DNA from: an uncultured bacterium
GTDB taxonomy: Bacteria > Patescibacteriota > Dojkabacteria > SC72
NCBI GenBank assembly: GCA_938015795.1
Contig: CALLXA010000005.1
Location: 1-9,733, forward strand
Length of the DNA stretch: 9,733 nucleotides
Reading direction: 5' to 3'
Within the stretch, counting starts at the first letter, position 1; the number at the start of each line of letters is the position of its first letter. Below are positions 1-6,022 of this stretch, in pieces. The position numbers were made by a program, and so were the translations under genes. The notes below the pieces were generated by a model. It was not told where the DNA came from. It worked only from the letters and a program-made list of their open reading frames with translations, and ran no database searches.

Positions 1-1109
1 TCTCCTTTGCTTTTAAATTTGTTTCTAATGTCTTCAAATTTGTTAGTTATTTGATTTCCACTTTCAGAATTTTCGATATTTCCAGATCTAAAGGAAAGAT
101 TTTTTTCTAATGAATGCCTTACGGCATCTTCAATAGCTGAATATATTCTGTAGGGATTTTGAAATCTAACCTCCTCTTTTCTAGGATGTACATTTACATC
201 AACAATTTCTGGCAACATTTTAATATTTAATATAAAGGAAATTTTTTCACCAAAAGGTAAGAATCTTGAATATCCTTCATATACAGCTCTAAGAATCCCC
301 CTATCCTTTATAGCTCTACTGTTTACAAATATGTAATTTTTAACATTTTTAGGGCTATGGGAAGAGGGATGGGCAATGTAGCCTTGTACTCTAACACCAT
401 TGCCATCATATGTTACAGATATCATATCTTCAGTAAATTCCTTACCAACAACCAATGCAACTCTATCCTTCGTTATTTCTCCTGATTTAGAATTCTGAAC
501 AACAGGAATATCTTCAACTAGTTTTCCATCTTTTTCTAAAACAAACTGTATATTGGGAAATTCTAAAAAGAAATTAACCAATATTTCATATATCTTTCTA
601 TATTCTGTTTGTGCAGTTTTAAGATATTTCTTTCTAGCTGGAATATTGTAAAACAAATCTTTGACGGAAATAACGGTACCGGATTCTCTTGCGGCTTTTT
701 TTAACCCAGATTTAACACCAGCTTGAATATCTATACTATTACCAATTTCAGATTCAATATATTTAGATATTACAGAAACTTTAGACACCGCAGTTATTGT
801 TGACAAAGCCTCTCCTCTAAAACCCATACTCATTAAGTTGTTAAGATCCTCAATATTGGATATTTTACTTGTTGTATGTGCATCAAAAATATCTGGTAAA
901 TTTTCAACAGGTATACCTACTCCATTATCAGAAATTTCAATTAAATCTAAACCCCCATTTAATATCTTTATACTTATCTTTGTAGCTCCAGCATCTATAC
1001 AGTTATCTACTAATTCTTTAACAACAGAAGCCGGTCTCTCTATTACTTCACCTGCTGCAATTTGATTAATAACTTCTTGTGGTAAATGATTAAGTTTTAA
1101 TTTGTTCAT
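1..1109 (-). CDS. mutL: DNA mismatch repair protein MutL, N-terminal part (3' end beyond window)
   Basis: MutL is the GHKL-family ATPase that links MutS mismatch recognition to downstream nicking and strand removal. The window holds the first 369 codons, which cover the whole N-terminal ATPase and transducer region; the linker and C-terminal dimerisation/endonuclease domain lie off the left edge. Visible motifs are the N-terminal QIAAGEVIERPASVVKEL block (about 16-33), motif I with Glu32 and Asn36 (ELVDN, where the family usually has ELVEN), DNGVGI at 61-66, TTSKI at 79-83, GFRGEAL at 96-102, and the transducer signature VNVHPRKEEVRF near 305-316. The sequence turns hydrophilic after about residue 340, as expected for the linker. 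The ATG at 1109-1107 gives the standard MutL N-terminus. It has no Shine-Dalgarno, and an extended -10 box ends 7 nt upstream. The gene diverges from uvrB. Whether this MutL carries the endonuclease motif cannot be judged here. Confidence 0.97.
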   Translation of the reverse strand, partial: MNKLKLNHLPQEVINQIAAGEVIERPASVVKELVDNCIDAGATKISIKILNGGLDLIEISDNGVGIPVENLPDIFDAHTTSKISNIEDLNNLMSMGFRGEALSTITAVSKVSVISKYIESEIGNSIDIQAGVKSGLKKAARESGTVISVKDLFYNIPARKKYLKTAQTEYRKIYEILVNFFLEFPNIQFVLEKDGKLVEDIPVVQNSKSGEITKDRVALVVGKEFTEDMISVTYDGNGVRVQGYIAHPSSHSPKNVKNYIFVNSRAIKDRGILRAVYEGYSRFLPFGEKISFILNIKMLPEIVDVNVHPRKEEVRFQNPYRIYSAIEDAVRHSLEKNLSFRSGNIENSESGNQITNKFEDIRNKFKSKG

Positions 1110-1116
1110 ATCTGAT

Positions 1117-1145
1117 ATTCTAACATACTCTGGTATTTGCTAGAA
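1117..1145 (-). promoter_or_regulatory. Predicted mutL promoter, extended -10, leaderless
   Basis: Read on the minus strand, TAGAAT (1122-1117) is preceded by TGT (1125-1123), which makes an extended -10 element. At a 17-nt spacing the -35 hexamer is TTCTAG (1145-1140), a weak match. Only 7 nt separate the -10 from the mutL ATG, so transcription would begin at or next to the start codon. The -35 overlaps the -10 of the divergent uvrB promoter. Predicted from sequence only. Confidence 0.6.
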
Positions 1146-1146
1146 T
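1118..1146 (+). promoter_or_regulatory. Predicted uvrB promoter, extended -10, leaderless
   Basis: TAGAAT at 1141-1146 with TGC at 1138-1140 forms an extended -10. At a 17-nt spacing the -35 is TTCTAA (1118-1123), a weak match that lies over the mutL -10. The -10 ends 5 nt before the uvrB ATG, so the transcript should begin at about the A of ATG. The GAGG at 1147-1150 is only 1 nt from the ATG, too close to act as a Shine-Dalgarno. Confidence 0.6.
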
Positions 1147-1151
1147 GAGGT

Positions 1152-3125
1152 ATGGAAAAAGAATTTAAGTTAAAAGCACCTTATCAAGCATCCCCAGATC
1201 AAGAGAAAGCTATTGATAGTTTGGTGAAGAATATACGAGATGAGAAACTAGATAGACAGACACTCCTTGGTGTTACAGGTTCTGGTAAAACTTTTGTAAT
1301 GGCAAATATCATTGACCAACTCAACAGACCGACATTAATACTTTCGCACAACAAAACATTAGCTGCACAGCTATATGAAGAATTTAAAGAATATTTTCCT
1401 GAAAATTCTGTGAGATACTTTGTTTCTTACTATGATTACTACCAACCAGAAGCATATATTCCAACAAAAGATCTATATATTGAGAAAGAAACGGATGTAA
1501 ACAAAGAAATTGAAAACCTAAGGTTTGGAGCAATGAATTCCGCAGTAACAAGAAGAGACACTATAGTGGTTGCTTCAGTTTCTTGTATTTACAATCTTGG
1601 ATCACCAGATAACTATGAAAACAGGTCAATACAGTTTGAGGTAGGTCAGAAAATAGATATTTCAGATATTTCAAGAAGATTAGTTTCAATGAAATATGAA
1701 AGAGATTCTTTTGATTTCACAACGGGTAACTTTAGAATTAGTGGAGACATTATTGAAATATACATGCCTTACGATGAGTTCCCTATCCGTATAGAGTTGT
1801 GGGGAAATGAGATTGAAAATATATCTCAGATAGAAGCAATATCAAAGAGAAAGATACATGATTTAAAAGAAATAATGATTTTTCCAGCACACTCCTTAGT
1901 ATATGATGAAGAAACTATTAAAAAAGCTGTTGAAAACATAGAGAAAGATTTAGCAAAGAGAGTTCAGTTTTTAAACAATATTGGAAAACAGCTAGAGGCA
2001 TACAGACTCCAACAAAAGACAAACTATGATTTAGAAATGATAAAGGAGATTGGTTTTTGTAAGAGTATGGAAAACTATTCAATATATTTTGATGGAAGAA
2101 AACCAGGAGAACCTCCATACACTTTGATGGACTATTTTGATGATGACTATCTCCTCTTTATCGATGAATCACATATCACTATTCCTCAAATTGGCGGAAT
2201 GGCTGGTGGTGATAGATCGAGAAAAGATAATCTAATTGAACACGGTTTCAGATTACCCTCAGCAAGGGATAATAGACCGTTAAATTTTGAAGAGTTCAGA
2301 AAAAAACAAGGTAATACAATATATATATCAGCAACTCCTAATGAATGGGAAATATTAGATTCAAACAAACATATTACTGAACTATTAACTCGTCCAACAG
2401 GTCTTTTGGATCCAGTCGTTACTGTAAGACCAACTGAAAATCAAATAGATGACGTTATTAATGAAATAAAAAACAATATTAGCAAAGGTGAGAGAACTTT
2501 GGTTACAACATTAACAAAAAGGATGGCTGAAGACTTAACTGACTATCTCAAAGATATTGATATAAAGGTGCAATATTTACATTCAGATATAGATACAGTT
2601 GAAAGAGTTGAGATATTAAGAAATCTAAGACTTGGTGAGTATGATGTCGTTGTAGGTATAAACCTTTTAAGAGAGGGCATTGATCTTCCAGAGGTATCTC
2701 TTGTAATAATTTTGGATGCAGACAAAGAGGGTTTCTTAAGATCTAGAACAAGTTTAATCCAAACAATTGGAAGAGCTGCTAGACATGTAGATGGTCGTGT
2801 AATTATGTATGCAGATAAGATTACAGAGAGTATTAGAATCGCTCTAGATGAAACTAAAAGAAGAAGAAAATATCAAGAAGATTTCAATCTTAAATACGGT
2901 ATCACACCTAAAAGTATTCAGAAAAAGATACGTGATTCTCTTGTTGAGCAGAAAGATTTTGATGAAAGAGATCGAAACAAAATGATTGAGAAAATGGACA
3001 ATAAACAGAAGAAGTTGTTAATAAAAGATTTAGAGTCTAAAATGTTAATTGCTGCAGATAGTCTGCAATTTGAAAAAGCTGCTCAGTTAAGAGATGAAAT
3101 AAAAGAAATTAAATCTAGTCTTTAA
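1152..3125 (+). CDS. uvrB: UvrABC system protein B (excinuclease ABC subunit B)
   Basis: UvrB is the damage-verifying helicase-like ATPase of nucleotide excision repair. UvrA loads it at lesions and it then recruits UvrC. At 657 residues it is full length for the family. Visible features are Walker A GVTGSGKT (40-47); the strand-separating beta-hairpin region with its aromatic cluster YYDYYQPEAY (93-102); a DES-H Walker B (338-341); the family block GDRSRK with GFRLPSARDNRPL (353-376); SATP (393-396); LREGIDLPE (506-514); and helicase motif VI QTIGRAAR (537-544). The C-terminus carries a UVR motif (FEKAAQLRDEI, 640-650), the docking element for UvrC, whose own UVR motif is also in this window. 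The ATG at 1152 starts the canonical N-terminus. Translation is probably leaderless. The patatin-like gene begins 5 nt after the stop and is probably cotranscribed. Confidence 0.98.
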   Translation: MEKEFKLKAPYQASPDQEKAIDSLVKNIRDEKLDRQTLLGVTGSGKTFVMANIIDQLNRPTLILSHNKTLAAQLYEEFKEYFPENSVRYFVSYYDYYQPEAYIPTKDLYIEKETDVNKEIENLRFGAMNSAVTRRDTIVVASVSCIYNLGSPDNYENRSIQFEVGQKIDISDISRRLVSMKYERDSFDFTTGNFRISGDIIEIYMPYDEFPIRIELWGNEIENISQIEAISKRKIHDLKEIMIFPAHSLVYDEETIKKAVENIEKDLAKRVQFLNNIGKQLEAYRLQQKTNYDLEMIKEIGFCKSMENYSIYFDGRKPGEPPYTLMDYFDDDYLLFIDESHITIPQIGGMAGGDRSRKDNLIEHGFRLPSARDNRPLNFEEFRKKQGNTIYISATPNEWEILDSNKHITELLTRPTGLLDPVVTVRPTENQIDDVINEIKNNISKGERTLVTTLTKRMAEDLTDYLKDIDIKVQYLHSDIDTVERVEILRNLRLGEYDVVVGINLLREGIDLPEVSLVIILDADKEGFLRSRTSLIQTIGRAARHVDGRVIMYADKITESIRIALDETKRRRKYQEDFNLKYGITPKSIQKKIRDSLVEQKDFDERDRNKMIEKMDNKQKKLLIKDLESKMLIAADSLQFEKAAQLRDEIKEIKSSL

Positions 3126-3130
3126 AATAT

Positions 3131-3928
3131 ATGTTTGGTTTAAAAAAAAGAAAAATCGGTTTAGCTTTAAGTTCTGGTGGTGCTAAAGGTATTACTCATG
3201 TAGGAGTATTAAAAGAGTTAGAGAGAAACAATATTCACATCGATTATATCGCTGGTTGTAGTGCTGGTGCATTGGCAGGTGCTTTGTATGCAGTTACACA
3301 AAGTACAAAAGCGATAGAAGATATATTGTATTCCATTGATTACAAAAAGTTTAATGAATATTTTTATGACTTTTCTTTTAAATCTGGATTGGTTAAAGGA
3401 GATAAATTGTTCAATTTTCTAGACAATTACATAGATGACAATATGTTAATTCAGGATACAAAAATTCCTTTAAATATAGTTGCTACAGATTTAAATAGTG
3501 GAAAAAGGTTTGTTTTTAAAGAAGGTAATTTAAAACAAGCGATAAGGGCTAGTATGTCTATGCCCTTTATTTTTGAACCCATCAAGTTAAATGATATGGT
3601 ATTAGTAGATGGAGGTTTAACAGAAGTAATACCAGCAAAAACAGTAAGAGAAATGGGTGCAACAAAAGTTATAGGTGTAAACCTAAATTACGGTGGATTT
3701 GCAAGAGATCTTAGCAAACAAAATTTAACATTATTAAAAGTTGCAAATGAATCCATGGAAGTAGTTTTCAGAGAACTTGCATACAGAGACTCCTTGTTAG
3801 CAGATGTTTGTATAGATATGCCAATTGAAAGTATTCCACTTTCTACATTTGCAGATGATCCTACAAATTTAATTGATATTGGTATTAAAGAAACGAGAAA
3901 AAGAATACCAGAGATCAAACTTTTGTAA
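3131..3928 (+). CDS. Patatin-like phospholipase / lipid acyl hydrolase (RssA/YlbK type)
   Basis: This small patatin-domain serine hydrolase has 265 residues. The family uses a Ser-Asp dyad to cleave acyl esters of lipids. The oxyanion-hole loop SSGGAKG is at 14-20 (the more usual form has a third Gly in place of the second Ser). The nucleophile elbow GCSAG is at 42-46 with Ser44 as nucleophile, and DGG at 160-162 carries the catalytic Asp160. No signal peptide or membrane helix is visible, so it is probably cytosolic and similar in size to bacterial RssA/YlbK-like proteins. The substrate cannot be inferred. It starts 5 nt after the uvrB TAA with no Shine-Dalgarno, which suggests readthrough transcription and reinitiation from uvrB. 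A TAAAAT (3123-3128) lies only 2 nt from the ATG, too close for a good promoter. The family assignment is secure; any link to repair is only by position. Confidence 0.93.
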   Translation: MFGLKKRKIGLALSSGGAKGITHVGVLKELERNNIHIDYIAGCSAGALAGALYAVTQSTKAIEDILYSIDYKKFNEYFYDFSFKSGLVKGDKLFNFLDNYIDDNMLIQDTKIPLNIVATDLNSGKRFVFKEGNLKQAIRASMSMPFIFEPIKLNDMVLVDGGLTEVIPAKTVREMGATKVIGVNLNYGGFARDLSKQNLTLLKVANESMEVVFRELAYRDSLLADVCIDMPIESIPLSTFADDPTNLIDIGIKETRKRIPEIKLL

Positions 3929-3942
3929 AAATATTTCCCTAA

Positions 3943-5196
3943 TTATTTGATACTTCTGTCATGGAAATCAATACTTTTAGGACTAAAGAATATCAGTATC
4001 AAAGAAACAAAAAGACCGATAGCTGCAAAATATGTAAATATCATTAAACTTCCAATTTCATCAAGCATAATTCCTGCAAATATTGGACCAATTATATATC
4101 CAACATTACCAAAGAAATCTTTTACAGATAATATCTCGTTATCAAAGGATTTTGATTCCTTCAAATAATCAGCAACAGCACCTGCAATTGCAGGAAATGC
4201 TAAAGCTTCAAATAGGGATGATAAAAAGATTAGAATTATAATTATATATGGATCACTTACAAAACCTACTGTTAACAATATTAAATTAGACAAAAGGAAA
4301 CTTACATATGCAGTATATTTTTGTCCAAATTTACTTGTGAACACCCCAACACTCCAGTTAATAAATAAAGATGGTGCAAGTGAAGCTGCCATAATAATAC
4401 CTCCAAAGTGTGCAAGATTTGTAGATACATCCTCAAGCAAAGGTGTAACTGTCCAATATACAGCTTCTGTTATTGATAAAAATGTTCCTAAAAGTAATAC
4501 TGGCCACATATGTCTTCCAATTTTTAACCACAACCCAGCTTCTTTCAAAAATGTAACATTACGACCATTTTCATCAGATATTAATTTGTTTTTTTTACGT
4601 GCTTTCTTTTGTATTAAATAAATACCTATTAAAAATAGCATCCCTAAAAAGAAACCAAAAATTGGTGTAACTATTGGAAATAAACTACCTTCTCTAAGTA
4701 CAAACTGTGCGGCTATTAATGGTCCAATAACATATCCTAAATCATTAAACATAGATAGAAATCCAAATGAACTAGCATGACTTCCTGTTTTCTGCTCTCT
4801 AGCAACAAAATCATAATAACCAAAGTTCCATATATTGTAATACAAACCCCAGATCATCATGGCCATTAAATAGAACCAAAAGATAGAGTTAGTGAATAAC
4901 AGTAAAGGAAAAACTATACCTAAAAGAATTGTATACAGATACATTCTTTTATAGTTTGTACTTTTTAGAGTTTTGGAAAGTATAAAATCAAATATGGCAC
5001 CAAATATAGATGATGAAGCATATAATAATCCCATTTCAGTATTTGTAAAACCAACCTCTGTAATTACAATTGGTACAAAATAACTCATTATAGAATCGGC
5101 TATGGCAATAAAAAATGTTGATAAGCCAAACAGTATAAAGATTCTATTAAATTTGGGAAAAACAATTTTTCTATTATTTATTAAGCTTTCTTTCAT
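3943..5196 (-). CDS. MFS transporter, 12 transmembrane segments
   Basis: This is an integral membrane transporter of the major facilitator superfamily with 417 residues. Hydrophobic stretches fit 12 helices, approximately at 18-40, 49-70, 83-102, 105-126, 148-167, 173-195, then a charged cytoplasmic loop (196-228), and 230-252, 262-285, 291-311, 313-334, 357-377 and 383-405. The two halves repeat visibly: GYVIGPLIAA (154-163, TM5) is echoed by GYIIGPIFAG (366-375, TM11). This GPxxxG-like motif resembles motif C of drug/H+ antiporters. A motif A-like loop, G-V-F-T-S-K-F-G-Q-K, lies at 284-293 between TM8 and TM9, with a degenerate version after TM2. An efflux or small-solute transporter is plausible, but the substrate is unknown. 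The gene converges on the patatin gene with a 14-nt gap and no terminator hairpin. The ATG at 5196-5194 lies 6 nt after a -10 box. Confidence 0.92.
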   Translation of the reverse strand: MKESLINNRKIVFPKFNRIFILFGLSTFFIAIADSIMSYFVPIVITEVGFTNTEMGLLYASSSIFGAIFDFILSKTLKSTNYKRMYLYTILLGIVFPLLLFTNSIFWFYLMAMMIWGLYYNIWNFGYYDFVAREQKTGSHASSFGFLSMFNDLGYVIGPLIAAQFVLREGSLFPIVTPIFGFFLGMLFLIGIYLIQKKARKKNKLISDENGRNVTFLKEAGLWLKIGRHMWPVLLLGTFLSITEAVYWTVTPLLEDVSTNLAHFGGIIMAASLAPSLFINWSVGVFTSKFGQKYTAYVSFLLSNLILLTVGFVSDPYIIIILIFLSSLFEALAFPAIAGAVADYLKESKSFDNEILSVKDFFGNVGYIIGPIFAGIMLDEIGSLMIFTYFAAIGLFVSLILIFFSPKSIDFHDRSIK

Positions 5197-5202
5197 CTGA
5201 AA

Positions 5203-5231
5203 AATATAACCCGAATTATTTTTTTGAGCAA
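5203..5231 (-). promoter_or_regulatory. Predicted promoter of the MFS gene, leaderless
   Basis: On the minus strand, TTGCTC (5231-5226) and TATATT (5208-5203) are separated by exactly 17 nt. The -10 ends 6 nt before the ATG at 5196, so the transcript should begin at about the start codon. There is no purine-rich Shine-Dalgarno upstream of the ATG. Confidence 0.6.
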
Positions 5232-5234
5232 GAG

Positions 5235-5807
5235 GTGTTTGTTCTTGAGATTGAAAAAGATATCAATCTTGTATATGATAAAAATATTATGGACTTAATA
5301 CAAACATTTGATGAGACACCCGAAAAACCGTTATCAGTGGTGCAAAAATTAAATGAATATCAAAAGCAAGGTTACGTTTTTCATGGTTCGACGAATCCAA
5401 ATATTTTTGAATTGGAACCTCGTCCGGCGACAGATGTTGATAATACTAAAAAATTTAACAATGATACCGCTGTTTTTGCAGCACCATCCCCTACTGCAAG
5501 TGTTATATTCGCATGTATGTCACTCGATAATATTCCAAAAGAAATACGCAATGGTAGTTGGAGTATAGGATCAGATGATGATAAGAGAATTGTTGCTAGG
5601 ATACCCAAAAAGTGGCAACAATATATAAGTACAAATTCAGGTTACATCTATGTACTTGATAGTAGTACATTTTCAGGAGAAAGTGATATAGAAAACGGTT
5701 GGCAAGTAAAATCAAAACAATCTATAAAACCAACAGCCGTTTTAAATGTAGCATTCTCTGATTTTGAAAAATTAGGTGGTACTATAATTTGGCAGGAAGA
5801 TAATTAA
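5235..5807 (+). CDS. Hypothetical protein, possible ADP-ribosyltransferase-like fold
   Basis: No family is securely recognised in this 190-residue soluble protein. The order of motifs recalls the ADP-ribosyltransferase/KptA-type fold: an early strand with YVFHGS (47-52); then LEPR (60-63); a strand-helix with AVFAAPSPTASVIFA (79-93), resembling the 'vyAT...A..fA' region; a central strand GYIYVLDSSTF (136-146); and WQVKSKQSIKP (156-166) before a last strand VLNVAF. His50 would be the NAD-contacting residue if that reading is right. There is no signal peptide or membrane helix. The longest frame begins at GTG 5235. An ATG at codon 19 (5289; 172 residues) lies behind a good internal promoter and may be the real start. 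Base use differs from neighbours: about 14 CpG in 573 nt against about 8 in the 798-nt patatin gene (hand counts), which hints at recent acquisition. It faces the tRNA-Gln gene, a common insertion neighbourhood, but no attachment repeat is visible. Confidence 0.75.
   Translation: MFVLEIEKDINLVYDKNIMDLIQTFDETPEKPLSVVQKLNEYQKQGYVFHGSTNPNIFELEPRPATDVDNTKKFNNDTAVFAAPSPTASVIFACMSLDNIPKEIRNGSWSIGSDDDKRIVARIPKKWQQYISTNSGYIYVLDSSTFSGESDIENGWQVKSKQSIKPTAVLNVAFSDFEKLGGTIIWQEDN
5251..5279 (+). promoter_or_regulatory. Candidate promoter for the ATG start of the 190-codon gene
   Basis: TTGAAA (5251-5256) and TATGAT (5274-5279) are separated by 17 nt, close to the vegetative consensus. They lie inside the first 18 codons of the longest reading frame and 9 nt before the in-frame ATG at 5289. 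If real, it would give a near-leaderless message for a 172-residue product and argue against the GTG at 5235. A less convincing alternative for the GTG is TATTTT at 5217-5222. Confidence 0.4.
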
Positions 5808-5834
5808 TCTGTGATCTTTAGATTTTGGAATTAC

Positions 5835-5864
5835 AAAAGTATCTTGCTAAAGGATATTACTTTT
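5835..5864. terminator. Weak bidirectional terminator candidate between the 190-codon gene and tRNA-Gln
   Basis: AAAAGTA (5835-5841) pairs with TACTTTT (5858-5864) around a 16-nt loop, and TC/GA can extend the stem with a bulge. The arms give a short U run on either strand, so the element could end transcription from both converging genes. The stem is AT-rich and therefore weak. The remaining 5808-5882 spacer shows nothing else convincing. Confidence 0.3.
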
Positions 5865-5882
5865 CGTTAATTATTTAAAAAC

Positions 5883-5956
5883 TGGTTGCGGGACATGGAC
5901 TCGAACCATGATTCTCGGCTTCAAAGGCCGGTGTCCTACCATTAGACGATCCCGCA
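5883..5956 (-). tRNA. tRNA-Gln (anticodon UUG), CCA encoded
   Basis: The minus strand folds as a complete cloverleaf. The acceptor stem TGCGGGA/TCCCGCA is fully paired (7 bp). The D arm is GTCT-AATGGTA-GGAC. The anticodon stem is CCGGC/GCCGA with loop CTTTGAA, giving anticodon TTG. A 4-nt variable loop follows, then a T arm CATGG-TTCGAGT-CCATG, discriminator A and encoded CCA (5885-5883). The only irregularity is a C27-A43 mismatch closing the anticodon stem. The first pair is U1-A72, the feature that bacterial GatCAB amidotransferase recognises in tRNA-Gln, so Gln-tRNA may be made through Glu-tRNA-Gln; this is inference, as no gat or glnS gene is in the window. The discriminator-less body (5887-5956) plus discriminator and CCA gives 74 nt. 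Confidence 0.97.
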
Positions 5957-5969
5957 ATAAAACAAAAGA

Positions 5970-5998
5970 ATTATACTACAAAAATCCCTTGCAAAGAA
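5970..5998 (-). promoter_or_regulatory. Predicted tRNA-Gln promoter
   Basis: On the minus strand a perfect -10 TATAAT (5975-5970) lies 13 nt before the mature tRNA 5' end, so the precursor leader would be only about 6-7 nt. At 17-nt spacing the -35 is TTCTTT (5998-5993), a weak match. It shares the 66-nt gap with the divergent promoter of the membrane-protein gene. Confidence 0.55.
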
Positions 5999-6017
5999 AC
6001 TAATTCAAAGTGATAAT
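5989..6017 (+). promoter_or_regulatory. Predicted promoter of the membrane-protein gene, leaderless
   Basis: TTGCAA (5989-5994) and GATAAT (6012-6017) are separated by exactly 17 nt. The -10 ends 5 nt before the ATG at 6023, so the transcript should begin at the start codon. No Shine-Dalgarno precedes this ATG. Confidence 0.6.
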
Positions 6018-6022
6018 AAAGA

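Larger units (their letters stand above)
1117..1146. repeat. Imperfect inverted repeat spanning both mutL and uvrB promoters
   Basis: ATTCTAACA (1117-1125) and TGCTAGAAT (1138-1146) are inverted copies matching at 8 of 9 positions, separated by 12 bp. Each arm is the extended -10 of one divergent gene. The symmetry may simply reflect two similar promoters back to back. A dimeric regulator covering both is also possible, but nothing in the window identifies one. Confidence 0.6.

Noticed and set aside
838..1065. Open frame on the plus strand inside mutL, and similar frames opposite uvrB, patatin, MFS, uvrC and dnaE
   Set aside because: They lie antisense to conserved protein genes, have no recognisable domain and low-complexity hydrophobic or Ser-rich composition typical of shadow frames.
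1147..1150. GAGG before the uvrB ATG as a Shine-Dalgarno
   Set aside because: Only 1 nt separates it from the ATG, so it cannot pair with the 16S rRNA end while the ATG is in the P site. If transcription starts at 1152 it is not in the mRNA at all.
3929..3942. Terminator between the convergent patatin and MFS genes
   Set aside because: The 14-nt gap has no inverted repeat or U run preceded by a stem.
5806..5824. AATCT...AGATT hairpin just after the 190-codon gene as a terminator
   Set aside because: A 5-bp AT-rich stem with a 9-nt loop and no proper U tract is too weak. The 5835-5864 element is the better, though still weak, candidate.
5808..6022. Integration site, CRISPR array or mobile element around the tRNA-Gln gene
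   Set aside because: No duplicated tRNA 3' end, direct repeats, integrase or transposase is visible in the window.
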